Both the position numbers and the translations under genes were made by a program. The notes beneath the pieces are model-generated. The model saw nothing but the letters and a program-made list of their open reading frames with translations. It was not told the origin of the DNA and searched no databases. Below, piece by piece: positions 26,934 to 36,100 of a stretch of DNA of 37,500 nucleotides (position 1 is the stretch's first letter; the number at the start of each line of letters is the position of its first letter). The DNA comes from Prorocentrum cordatum. Taxonomy: Eukaryota > Sar > Dinophyceae > Prorocentrales > Prorocentraceae. The stretch is taken from NCBI GenBank assembly GCA_963575745.1, contig CAUYUJ010020549.1, positions 167,501 through 205,000 of the forward strand. The letters are read 5' to 3'.

Positions 26934-27122
26934 TGGACGCGAGAAACGGGTACGCAAAAGGGGGGGCGAAGCATAACAACACATGTCGTTCTCCAAAACT
27001 GACAGCGGCCGCTGTTGGCGGCCCTGTCTCGAATCGACCACACCTGCGGCGGCACCGACAGCGTCCTTCTCAGAATGAACAGGAATAGCTGTCGGTGTTC
27101 GTACCCACTCTTCGAAGAGGGG
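26934..27122. mobile_element. MITE-like element, family E, diverged copy
   Basis: Starts GGACGCGAGAAACGGGTACG, then ACAACACATGTCGTTCT, ACAGCGGCCGCTGTTGGCGG, CGGCGGCACCGACAGCG, AGAATGAACAGGAATAGC, and ends TTCGTACCCACTC. All parts correspond in order to the complete copy at 36299-36504. A TTCGGACCCACTCTTCGAAA duplicate of its right edge follows at about 27159. Confidence 0.7.
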
Positions 27123-27338
27123 ATCGGCCACAGCAGTGATCTGCGAATTCCATAAGGATTCGGACCCACTCTTCGAAAAGGAGATCGCATACGGTTCGCA
27201 GATCTACGAACATTCTACGTATTTGTTCGTATGTTGGCTGACAGAGGTCACGTTTGGTGCAAATGAACTCTGCAATCGATCTCTTACGCGAACTCTATCC
27301 GTGCCCACTTCGACCGAACCGATTTGCCGAGGGGATCA

Positions 27339-27550
27339 AACAATGGCATACATATAAAAGAACGCTTATGTCCGCGCGGGTTTCTCGGATTAGCGCTGGA
27401 CACCCCCCCTGGCGCGCGGAGCGCGCCAAGGGCGGCGCCGGAGACGCCGCTAGGGGGCCCCAGCGCCGCGCCAGGGGGCCCCAGAGCCGATCCAAGGAAT
27501 TCGCGCGGACACTTGAATTGTTCTGTTTATGTCATTGCTTGTTCTCCTAT
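27339..27550. mobile_element. Foldback element, family F, copy 1
   Basis: Arms GAGGGGATCAAACAATGGCA... and ...TGTCATTGCTTGTTCTCCTA are inverted. Both have TGTCCGCGCG/CGCGCGGACA inward. The centre holds GCGCTGGACACCCCCCCTGG, the GGA-loop hairpin at 27409-27428 and CCCCAGCGCCGCGCCAGGGG. Directly followed by family E. Confidence 0.75.
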
Positions 27551-27553
27551 TTT

Positions 27554-27742
27554 GGACGCCCGAAATGAGTACGGAAAGAAAGGGTACAATGCCCAACCAC
27601 AAATGTTGTTCAACATCGACAGCTCAATAAACAACGCCCGCGGCGGCGCGGACAGCGAATCCTGCTCAAAACGGGCAGGGAATGCTGCTAGTCTCCATAC
27701 ACAATGTAGCCGTACCTATTTTGATCGTACCGACCTATCTGA
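27554..27742. mobile_element. MITE-like element, family E, copy 2
   Basis: GGACGCCCGAAATGAGTACG, GAAAGAAAGGGTACAATGCC, ACAAATGTTGTTCAAC, CGGCGGCGCGGACAGCGAAT, then TAGCCGTACCTATTTTGATC. The left end is well preserved; the right end is degraded. It abuts family F on its left and family G on its right. Confidence 0.75.
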
Positions 27743-27906
27743 GGGGGCCCAGGGACACACAAACGAATACACACAAATTCCAAGACTCCCTCTCTTTTTT
27801 CTCACATGTTCTTGACTTTCGTCTTCCCCCCCCGCTTCCGATCCTTTGCCGTCTTTTCCTTCGGATCGGCGACTTCCTGTGCCTGTGTGTTGTTTTTTCC
27901 CCTCCT
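27742..27906. repeat. Dispersed repeat, family G, copy 4
   Basis: GGGGGCCCAGGGACACACAA, CGAATACACACAAATTCC, CGTCTTCCCCCCCCG, GGATCGGCGACTTCCTGTGC, CTGTGTGTTG and TTTTTTCCCCTCCTGG. Matches copy 2 in order. Confidence 0.75.
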
Positions 27907-27916
27907 GGCTATTGTT

Positions 27917-28118
27917 TGGAGTCCCGAAACGGTGCGGTGACAGACCGTGCGGTGACCTCGGAACCCCAAAAGACCTCACCGCACGGTCCGTCACCGCATG
28001 GTCTTGGGACCCTGGAGGCCCCTGTCGCCCGAGACATCCTCGGAGAGGGGCTCGAGTCCCAAAACCGTGCGGTGACCCCAAATCCCACCGACTCACCGCA
28101 CGGTGTGGTCACGACACC
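27917..28118. repeat. ACCGTGCGGTGA inverted-repeat cluster (family M)
   Basis: ACCGTGCGGTGA or its complement TCACCGCACGGT occurs at 27944, 27976, 28064 and 28093, with one-mismatch copies at 27929 and 27991. The first four form a 34-bp-arm inverted repeat beginning TCCCGAAACGG and ending ATGGTCTTGGGA. The last two form a second, partly deleted inverted repeat. It may be two tandem foldback elements or a protein-binding cluster. Confidence 0.7.
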
Positions 28119-28377
28119 GTTTGGGGGCCCCCGGTATTGCTGTGCCTTTTTTTTCCTCGGCAACGCAGCGAATGCTGTACACAGCTTCGACTCCAAAACC
28201 TAGGCGCCGTCGAGATTCCAAACAAAACGCTGCTCGAAGACGGCCGCCCGGAATTGGACGGAGAAGGCAACCACAAATGTTGAAAACCTGGGGTGATCCA
28301 CGCCCGTGCCAGGTGAGACGACATCTCGCCAGGCAAACCCGGAACGCAACGCAAACCCCGATATTGCTGTGCCTGAG

Positions 28378-28576
28378 TAGGGGAACGAAAAGTGATATAA
28401 ACATAAAAACTCGGAGGTCCATGCGGATTTCTCGGATCGGCGCTGGACCCCCCTCCCTGGCGCGCGGAGCGCGCCAGGGGCGGCGCCGGAGGCGCCGCCG
28501 GCGGGCCCCAGCGCCGCTCCGAGAAACCCGCGCGGACCTCCGAGCTTTTATCTTTATGCCACTTTTTGTTCCCCTA
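28378..28576. mobile_element. Foldback element, family F, copy 2
   Basis: Arms 28378-28446 and 28508-28576 are 69 bp each and match at about 60 positions. Outer end TAGGGGAACGAAAAGTG and its complement; inner end CTCGG(A/G)..CGGCGCTGG. The centre has two GGA-loop hairpins, CTGGCGCGCGGAGCGCGCCAG cut as 28457-28477 (21 nt) and CGGCGCCGGAGGCGCCG at 28481-28497. No coding sequence. Followed by family E, as at copy 1. Confidence 0.9.
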
Positions 28577-28587
28577 GATATTGCCCG

Positions 28588-28716
28588 AGAACTTTCGTTC
28601 CCGTACCAGAATGGGCACGGGCCGCGGCGGCGTGGACACGAGTCCTGTTCAAGATGAACAGAAACTGCTGTTGGGCATTGTGTGCCCATTCTTTCCGTGC
28701 CCATCTCGTTCGTGCA
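28588..28716. mobile_element. MITE-like element, family E, copy 3
   Basis: GGGCACGGGCCGCGGCGGCG, ACACGAGTCCTGTTCAAGAT, GAACAGAAACTGCTGTTGGG, CATTCTTTCCGTGCCCATCT. The left third of the family is missing, so it is an internally deleted copy. Confidence 0.7.
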
Positions 28717-28777
28717 GAGATACTTTAACGGGCGAAGAACGGTATAAAATAAACTTTTTCGCCGTCGGGGACACCTG

Positions 28778-28848
28778 CCCCTGGGCGGCTGGAAAGTTTA
28801 CCCTTACGGTGGCACCGTAGGGGTATAAACTTTCCAGCCGCCCAGGGG
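28778..28848. repeat. 71-nt near-perfect hairpin
   Basis: Arms 28778-28800 and 28826-28848 are perfectly complementary over 23 nt (GGGCGGCTGGAAAGTTTA and its complement). Inside, 28801-28810 (CCCTTACGGT) pairs with 28814-28823 (ACCGTAGGGG) around the 3-nt loop GGC. It lies immediately before the GGA array that hosts the LINE. It could be an RNA hairpin, a replication or template-switch product, or a foldback fragment. Confidence 0.9.
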
Positions 28849-28996
28849 AGGAGGAGGAGGAGGAGGAGGAGGAGGAGGAGGAGGTGGAGGAGGAGGAGGA
28901 GGAGGATGGGGAGGAGGAGGAGGAGGAGGAGGAGGAGGAGGAGGAGGAGGAGGAGAATGCGGAGGAGGAGGAGGAGGAGAATGCGGAGAATGCGGA
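28849..28996 (+). repeat. GGA array, LINE target, left part
   Basis: GGA repeats with GGTGGA, GATGGG and GAATGC interruptions. Its last 16 bp (28981-28996) are one copy of the LINE target-site duplication. Confidence 0.9.
28981..28996. repeat. LINE target-site duplication, 3' side copy
   Basis: ATGCGGAGAATGCGGA, identical over 16 bp to 35299-35314. It lies immediately next to the A-rich 3' tail of the LINE (TTTTTGTTTTG on the plus strand). Confidence 0.9.
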
Positions 28997-29031
28997 TTTT
29001 TGTTTTGAGCACTGTGGCTCTCGCTGCATGC

Positions 29032-32000
29032 TTAAAGCACACTGAAAGTGTCAGAGAGTAAGGTGACCCCTTTCGCTTTGGGATGGAGTCCCTTACAGAT
29101 CTTGTTCCAGGCGTCAGAGTTGTAAACCGAAACCTTCTGACCTGGACAAATCTTATTGAGTGCTGCAAGACGGGTTCCACTAGTGTATCTCTGGCAAAGC
29201 GTACAAACGACAACAAACGAACCGTTCGAACAATCCAGTAGGATACACTTGTGGTTTAAATCTCTAAGCCGCCGAACATCCACTCTCATAGAATCAGAAC
29301 AATGTCCAGGGGCAGGCTCTTTGTCGGCAGCGTTGCGCGACGTCCTGAGGCACCCTTGACAAATCCAAAAACGTTGGTCCCCTCCAGGAGGCCCGAGCCA
29401 CTCCCACCGATGAGGCGGGGTTGAGGAGCGGGGGGCCTGAGCGGGGGCAGACCACGAGGCACGGGAGGTCCGTGCGCGGCCATAGCGGCAGAAGAGCGGC
29501 ACACAGTCTGACCGCCATGAGCGCCGAATTCACAAGAGTAGTGCATGCGTTTGCTATATCCTCCGACGGCGCCTGGTGGGACTCAGCTCCCAGCTTGGCG
29601 GCCTTATCGGCGAAATCATTTCCTATCCTTCGAACACGCTCGTCATCGTCGATCTCTGGATCGTCGATGGGAAGATGCGCAGGCACTTTCTCCCACCCAA
29701 GCGTCCTTTTTCCTCCAAGAGAACGACCCTGAGCGACGAGCCCCGCATAAGGACGCTTGGGTGAGATCTGTTGGTGTCGGGCCATGCCGTGCATGGAGAC
29801 CACATTCTGGCAATCTGAATACAGAATAGCAGGAGCAGACAAGAAAGCGCACGCCATGACATAAGCCGAAAATTCACCTGCCTGGGGAGTCTGGGGGCAA
29901 CTGTCCCACACGGGGCCCCAGCTCCAAGCTAGAAAGAAGATTTGCACGGGGGCCCATCATCGCTAAACCCCAACCAGCTCTGTTCGAGCTGCGGACCACC
30001 CGTCGAGAACACGAGCCATCAAGGAAAACGTGGCCCCACATCTGGCGGCGGCCGTCGCGGGGCATCTCCATGCCTTCGGCCGCGAAGCCTTCAGGAAAAA
30101 AACTGAAACTGGATACCATCATCCTCCTCGGATCTACTGTCGGGCTTAGGTGGCGGGAGCGCACTCTGGGGGTGTCCAAACAAACCAGAGGTGAGGTGGA
30201 ACCGTTCTCTCTCCGAAACCGCTTCGAACTGACTCAAAACCTGCTCCAGAGCACTGCGAGGAATCAGCTCCCTCCGCTCCTCCCCCACCGCCGAACACGC
30301 ATATAACCGATGAAAAATCGTGTCGCCAGGCTGATGGCAGAGTGGGCAACGATCGCACACTTCGTAACCTGCAGCTCGTGCACGGGCGCAGGGCCAGATT
30401 CCTTGACAGGCACAACAACGGATAGTTCCTTTCTGGCGAGCAGTAAACTTTTTGGACCGAAGGGCTTTGATGACGACATCAAACCATAACGACTCGGCCC
30501 CTTCGGGGCCGTACTTGGCAGCCGCTTCTCTCTCCAAAGGCCGCCAAACCCCCTCTTTGAGGAAAACCTGGAGGAGAGAAGGAGGCGTAAGCGTGAGCGA
30601 ATGCTCAACTCCCAAATCGCTGACCATGACAAAAGGCGAGGGCATGCTCCATCCCAAGCGGGCCAGGGATAACTTCATGGCCCCAATGGGCCCGCTCACA
30701 GTCCTCCAGGTCCAGGAGCGCCCGAAAACATCGTGCCACATGTTTCTGAGCTCGGCCCAGGAAAAACAAACTTCGGAGGCACTCGTGGCACGGGCCCAAA
30801 CTTCCTTGGCCCACCTGGTGGCAGGCGCCACCGCACCCCACCACGCAGGATCGCCCTCAATCCTGCTGAGGATGGTTAAACTTCGGCCTCCGCAGGCAGG
30901 CTTCATAGTGGAGGCACACATACGTCTGATTTTAGTTAACTCTCCGTCACTGACCCCGTGAACTTCCGCCCCATAGTTGACTCCCGCGAGAGGTCCCGCA
31001 GTGCAGAGCTTGGTAGCCCTTGGTCCTAGAACTCCTCTTTGACGCGCCAGCCTGCCTGCGCGCCTAGAGGCTCTCGCAAAGCGCGTCTTCGCCCTGCTGT
31101 TGCGTCCGCGGACTCGCCTGGCACAGCCTGCATGTCACCAATCCCTAAATTGACGAACGACTCAGTACAGACTCCTCCAAGCCCCCCAAGCCGTTTCTGG
31201 ACATGTCTGGCGATTTCCTTGGAGGACGCAACCAGCCCGACCTTGTCGGGGGAGACTTGCGCGAAAAGAACCTTGTCGATGATCTCCTCAAGGGACTTAG
31301 CCGCTCGAGGGAGTTCTTTCATAATGTGTCTAGTGGTCCCAATCGCATTAATCCCTAGGTCATCAATGTAGGCGTCGAACGTGATCCCCTTAGGGACCTC
31401 CAGTTGATCAAAACCCCGCAGGGCAAAGATCCTGATCATAGTGGTGGCAAAGCTGCATCCCGCTATGATTCCAACTCTCGCGTGCGTGGGAGGCGCAACC
31501 ACTCCCGCCAGCACTAAGAAACGGGCAGAACGGTATCCCGCCATGCACGCATCGGCGAGCGCATCAGGGAGACCGTGCTGCCTGCATCGAAGGGCCAGAA
31601 GTTCAAGAGGGATGCGCTCGTAGTACTTGACGAAATCCCAGAGAAGAGTACAGGCCTCCTGCCCGCAGGCTCGGGAAGACTCCGAACGGGCACTTTGCCT
31701 CCAAACAACATCGCACGCGGACTTGAATTTTTCCGCCGCCCAGTACTCTCTCTGGTGTTTCTCTTCCCACTCAACCGCATAAACTCTCCTGCATTTCCCC
31801 CATAATCTGTACAGACTAGGGAATGCCCCGATGGGGCGGAAGCCTGAGGTGGGCTTTGGAAGCATGGCAATAATCACGGCCTCCAGCTGCGGGGGAAGGG
31901 TACCCGTGAGTTCCATCAAAGTGAAAAAAACGCGAGAGGGCCCACAAAGCCCCGTCGGACAGCACCGAAAAGTGTCCCAGGTGAAACCCGTCCAGGCCCG

Positions 32001-33875
32001 TGGCAGACCTGCGGGCAAAGGTGCGAGAAACCTTCCGAATAATGTCAACCGAAATGGGTGGGAGGGGGGTATTCACTTTCCCTGGCCTTTTCTGAGGTAC
32101 AGGGAGCCCTTCCCACAAGTAGCGAAAGCGAACAGCTTCGGCGGCCAGGAGCGCATGCGGGTCGGACACCACGCAGCCTCCAGCACTAAGTGTAGTGGAT
32201 GGTGTCCATCCTTGAGGATCTCTGGTGTAGCCATGCGCCCTACGCCCGCCTTGATCGACATTCTCGGTGAGCCAGTCCGCCCAATCCCGTCTGGCCTTGG
32301 CGGCGTAGAAGGCGCTACATTCAGACACAAAGCCGGTAACCTGGGTAGAGACCTCTTCGACTTGGGCAATCAAAACCTCCTGAGCCTCCAAAAAGCTAGG
32401 ATCATCGCCCGACCCATCCAGCGGGTCAACCAAAACCTTGAAGTCCAAAATCACCGAGGAAACACGACCGAAAACCACTTCAATCCCAGGGAACAGGTTG
32501 TCGGGCTTACACAAGCTGGGGGGGGGGGGACGACAGAACGCTCCCCACTTCCCTAGCCTGGGGCCAATCCCCCCTCTGCACACACATAGAACGCCTTTTG
32601 AACTTCGAAGCGAGCCAGCGGCAGGCGTGGAGCTGGGGGTAACGCACGCACCCGTGGTCTTTACTGAGGATCGGCCTCCAATGGGTCTTGGGCCCCACAC
32701 CCCTCGACCCCAAAACAGGAAGTTGAACCCCGAAAGTCCTTGATAGTTCCCGTTTGGCAAGACCCGCCCAAGACGCGTACGCTTCACGAAATAGGCGGGC
32801 AGTCATAACCCCATCGCCCCCTCTCTTGGCTCGAATGAAAGTCGCGTCCAGCTGGGCACGCACGCGCTTAAAGTCCATCGGCTCTGGCTGAGGACCGAAG
32901 GGTACTTCCGATGGGAGAGGAGGCGGGCGTCTGAAAGCGAGGTAGTGCATCTGGGCCAGACCAGCATGAAACTCGAGTCAAACTGGACTGTGCGGAAAGA
33001 ACCCTGCCTCCTCGATTATGCGAACTTCGGCTGCGCCCTTTGACAGCCCAGAGGAAACCGCGAAGTAGTCGTAGACTTTGCCCGCACCAGCGTGGCAAGT
33101 AGGCTTGCTGGGGTCGATGACTTGACCAACCAGGGTGCTCACGAAAAAGGACTTGGCGAGTTCGGAAGGCTCCATGTTCCAGTCTCCCCCGACAAGGAAT
33201 GGTTTCCCGCAGGTGGACCCTTCCGCCCCTATAGCCGACAGTATCTCGAGGTTAGGTTCCGAAAGCCCTTCAGAGTCGCGCATATAAACTGAACAAACTT
33301 GAATCACGTCCCCTTGGGGCGCATGCACCAGAGCCGCAATGGCCCTGTGGGGGGCCAGCTCGAGCCCCGAGGGCGCCCTATGAAGCCCAAGAGTGGCGCG
33401 ACACAGAATCGAAACTCCCGCAGAGGGCCCCCCTTCGGGCCCAGTCGTGCCAAGGATCCAAAGAGATTTGAAACCGAGGCCGAGACCAACGGAAGAGGCT
33501 CTATCCAGGGCCTCCTGAGTCAAGAGCTTGTGCTCTTGGACTAGAATCACTTCAGCATCTGCACTGGGGAGCCACTCCTTCACCGACCCCCAGGCATTAC
33601 CTTTGGCCGACACGACTCTCAGACGGAACGACTGTTGGCCTGGAGGTGGCGGGGGCAAAAAGGGGCCACCATGCTCAGTACCAAAACCTGGCTCCGAGCG
33701 AGACGCATCTCTATCTCGAACGTTGAGACTAGTATTTCGAGGCAAAGCAGGAAGAAGTTGGGCACGAGGAGGAGGGGTCCTGACAGCATGTGTTCGCTGT
33801 CGACCTCCCTCCGCAGAAACTGAACTGGAACACCTATCAGGTGTTGCTCGTAGAGAAAAGTGTAAATCCCCCCCT
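29032..33875 (-). pseudogene. LINE ORF2: endonuclease-reverse transcriptase-RNase H, multiple frame breaks
   Basis: Endonuclease (about 33640-32981): VQEHK, GGDWNMEP, YDYFAVS and HSPV supply the usual Glu, Asp/Asn, Asp and His. Reverse transcriptase (about 32300-31100): ATGLDGFHLGH, then palm WDFVKYYERIP, GIIAGCSFA and FDAYIDDLG (YIDD box). A Cys/His segment (CCACQG, CDRCPLC, then a spaced His and Cys) lies at about 30430-30308. RNase H (about 30040-29590): FLDGSC, GEFSAY, YSDCQNVV and GNDFADKAA give the D-E-D-D set. The C-terminus has VCTLCQRYTSGTR and a CPG motif. Breaks: TGA at 32980-32978 with a frame change nearby; the G12 run 32518-32529; A7 at 31924-31930; near 31035; A7 at 30096-30102; G5 at 29893-29897; and a G-run region 29417-29446. 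The true start is undefined because the frame is open into ORF1. Confidence 0.85.
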
Positions 33876-35186
33876 TCAGGCCTGCTGCCCGTCAGGGGGG
33901 CTGCGATTTTTCTGCTCACTGGGCCGCTCACCTGAGCCGCTGCTCTCAGGAGTTGACTGCTGCTGCTGAACCCGCTCTGCAACTCGTGCTGCACGCTCGC
34001 GAACTCGGCTGACAGAGGCGGCTGGCTGGCTAGCGTCGCTGGCCGATGCGTCGCCACTGCCAGAGGCACCCCCAGGATGCGGCCCACCTTCTCCAGCACC
34101 TCCTTCGCGAACTCCGCCACCCGCCGACACTGACCCATCGCACCCCTTCCTGCGCTTGGTGGCCATGCGCTTGGGGTACCCGTCGTGCTCGGCCTTGGCG
34201 ACTGCAGCTCGCTCCATAGCTTCGGCGAACAGGGCCTTGGCTGCCTTGCCGATATGCTCCTTGAAATCGGCCCGACGTCGCTCCACCTCCTGTAGATCAG
34301 ATGCCTCCATGCCCTCAGCGCCGACGGAGAAAAGGCCTCCGTCGTCGATGACGATGTTGGAGACCCTCCCGTCCACGAGGTCGCGGAGTGAAAAGGTGGG
34401 CCCAGGCGAAACCTCTGCGTCGGCATCCGAGGGAGGAACAACTGCAGTGTGAAGCTGTGCCACAAGCTGCCGATGTTCTGTGACCATGGCCTCGGACTGC
34501 TTCGACAAGTCGTGAATGAGTACCTCCTGCGCCTTGATGCCGTCTTGCCACCTCGCAAGCTTCGCCAGCTCCGCCTCCAGCCTGCCGTCGAGCTTCTTGA
34601 TGCGGTGGTGCAGGTCACTGACCTGGTCCTGCAAGGCCTTCGGCGGAGGCTTCGAGGCTGCCGCCATGGCGTCCAGCTGGCCTTGGTACCTGGCCGCGGT
34701 GGCCTGGTCACCTGCGCGGCGTGCCAGGGCGACCAGCATCTGGAGCTCCTTCGCGTCCAGCGGGGCGTCTGGACCACGGCCGCTGCTGCCCGTGCCCTGC
34801 GGCGCTCCTCCAAGCTGAGGTCCAGGCGGGAGGGCAGACCGTTCTCCTGGGGGGTGATACCCAGGAGCGCGAGGAAGACCCTGAAAATGAGACCAAACGC
34901 CACGAGGAGGAGCATGCTGACTGGCCGAAGGAGCCTGCCTCGGCGACCCGCAGTGCTTGCAGAGCGACGCCCACACTGTGGTCTTGCCGCACCCGCACGC
35001 AACGCACTTCCAGCAGTCACTCCTGCCTGCCGCGCCGTATCCTTGGCCACCAGCCCACTGGGCGCCCCCGCCGCAGTCGTAGTTACTCCAGTCATGCCTC
35101 TGCCAGCCCTTGGAGCCGCCGCCACGCCACGGGGGAGGAGTGCCTCCGCCGCCGCCGCCGCCGCCCTTGTAAGGGCCATGGGACAT
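33876..35186 (-). CDS. LINE ORF1: zinc-finger and coiled-coil RNA-binding protein
   Basis: ATG at 35186 (MSHGPYKGGGGG) gives 436 codons with no break. Residues 1-55 are Gly/Trp-rich. W59-K-C61-x2-C64 ... C76-x2-C79 is a RanBP2-type zinc finger layout (one residue longer in the loop than typical). Residues about 145-265 form a heptad-like Leu/Ala/Gln coiled coil (LHHRIKKLDGRLEAELAKL, LVAQLHT). A basic KRMATKRRKG lies near residue 350 and the C-terminus is Gly/Ser/Ala/Gln-rich. In LINEs, ORF1 binds the element RNA and forms the RNP with ORF2; the zinc finger probably contacts RNA, the coiled coil probably oligomerises. The open sequence upstream of 35186 (to 35855) lies outside the LINE and is not part of this gene. 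Its end overlaps the open ORF2 frame. Confidence 0.75.
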   Translation of the reverse strand: MSHGPYKGGGGGGGGTPPPWRGGGSKGWQRHDWSNYDCGGGAQWAGGQGYGAAGRSDCWKCVACGCGKTTVWASLCKHCGSPRQAPSASQHAPPRGVWSHFQGLPRAPGYHPPGERSALPPGPQLGGAPQGTGSSGRGPDAPLDAKELQMLVALARRAGDQATAARYQGQLDAMAAASKPPPKALQDQVSDLHHRIKKLDGRLEAELAKLARWQDGIKAQEVLIHDLSKQSEAMVTEHRQLVAQLHTAVVPPSDADAEVSPGPTFSLRDLVDGRVSNIVIDDGGLFSVGAEGMEASDLQEVERRRADFKEHIGKAAKALFAEAMERAAVAKAEHDGYPKRMATKRRKGCDGSVSAGGGVREGGAGEGGPHPGGASGSGDASASDASQPAASVSRVRERAARVAERVQQQQSTPESSGSGERPSEQKNRSPPDGQQA

Positions 35187-35298
35187 CAGACTGACTGGGA
35201 AGGATGATCGAGAATAAAGAAACCAAAAATTTTGACTCGCGGACCCCTTGCCGTTCTGAAGAGAGGACCCGCAAGCGCACACCTGCGCCAGAACGGCT
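35187..35298 (-). other. LINE 5' leader
   Basis: 112 bp from the LINE 5' boundary (AGCCGTTCTGGCGC on the minus strand) to the ORF1 ATG. It contains TTCAGAACGGC, partly repeating the first bases (GCCGTTCT is its complement), so the leader may fold. It would be expected to hold an internal promoter, but no element can be named. Confidence 0.6.
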
Positions 35299-35314
35299 AT
35301 GCGGAGAATGCGGA
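35299..35314. repeat. LINE target-site duplication, 5' side copy
   Basis: ATGCGGAGAATGCGGA, a perfect copy of 28981-28996. The GGA array resumes directly after it. Confidence 0.9.
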
Positions 35315-35355
35315 GGAGGAGGAGGAGGAGGAGGAGGAGGAGGAGGAGGAGGAGG
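35315..35355 (+). repeat. GGA array, right part
   Basis: Pure GGA repeat, the continuation of the array at 28849-28996 that the LINE split. Confidence 0.9.
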
Positions 35356-35767
35356 ACAAGCACATGGAGATCGGCACAGGTTCCAAGATTCCCGCTGTGT
35401 TTACAGTCGGACTCGAGGACTCGATCGGACAGGACACGCGAGAGGACACAAGACCCTTCCGAGGGCCACGTTGCCACAGAAATGCAGGAGGCATGGGTCG
35501 CGAGACGCAGGACACGAGGGTGCCCTTGATCTGGCAGGGTCGACCTACTAATCCGGGCCGCCTGTACGTGCGCCAGAGTTGTCAACAGAAGGGGAGGGGT
35601 CACAGCCCTCCCAGACGAGCGAGATTGGTGGACCCCCCACAGACCAGCCATGGCAGGGCGGCCTGTTGTCCTGACCCCAGTGGAACCGTCTGAGACAACT
35701 CCAATCAGATCCCCTCCCAAATCAGACCAGCCCCGTTTTAGTGTGAACTCCGGAGTACATACATCCT
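35356..35767. other. Unassigned stretch between LINE target array and family C
   Basis: About 410 bp with no recognised repeat. The plus-strand frame through it starts in the GGA array and has no domain. Confidence 0.4.
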
Positions 35768-35959
35768 CCCAGATCCCCGACGCCATGATTTGTTCATAGC
35801 GTCGACCCCCAAAAGTCTCGACCTGTATCACCGAGACCGGTTTCTCATCCCGCATAGTTTAATTTTTTCGACGGCCCCGAGGCCTGGTAAGGGCCCCCCA
35901 GAAGCCGAAAGTAGGAAAAGACCTCCCGTCGTGATTTTTCATGACCCGAGGGGTCTGGG
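35768..35959 (-). mobile_element. MITE-like element, family C, copy 3
   Basis: Reverse orientation: CCCAGATCCCCGACGCC, AAAAGTCTCGACC, ACCGGTTTCTCATCCCG, TCGACGGCCCCGAGGCC, then TCCCGTCGTGATTTTTC and GGGGTCTGGG. Terminal inverted repeats are weaker than in copy 2. Confidence 0.75.
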
Positions 35960-36100
35960 TGTCGCGCTTCGCTGCATGCCTCCTCCTTCCCCTCCCCTTC
36001 GTCCTCTGGTCCAGGGCACCCGCCGATCCTCTCCAGGGAGCGGCCCTGCCAAGACCAGCGCAGGTGGACACCAGGACCGCCGGCGCCGTCACTGTTTCTC

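Larger units (their letters stand above)
28997..35298 (-). mobile_element. Full-length non-LTR retrotransposon (LINE) with 16-bp TSD
   Basis: A 6302-bp element on the minus strand. Order: 112-bp 5' leader (35298-35187), ORF1 (35186-33876), ORF2 with AP-like endonuclease, reverse transcriptase, Cys/His segment, RNase H and C-terminal Cys motif (to 29032), a short 3' UTR, and an A-rich end (CAAAACAAAAA). Both sides carry the same 16-bp duplication, so the insertion is complete and the boundaries are exact. AP-like endonuclease plus RNase H puts it nearer the I/R1/Tad-type elements than L1; it belongs to a lineage common in dinoflagellates (from memory). It inserted into a GGA array. ORF2 has several frame breaks, so this copy as read could not make all its proteins. 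Confidence 0.92.

Noticed and set aside
28457-28497. GC hairpins as bacterial-type terminators
   Set aside because: No following T-run, eukaryotic context, and they lie inside a foldback element.
34449-35207. 252-codon plus-strand frame opposite LINE ORF1
   Set aside because: Antisense shadow of a GC-rich gene; the minus strand has the zinc finger, coiled coil and correct position within the LINE.
35187-35855. N-terminal extension of the ORF1 frame upstream of 35186
   Set aside because: It crosses the LINE boundary and the GGA array (read as poly-Leu), so it is host flank, not LINE protein.
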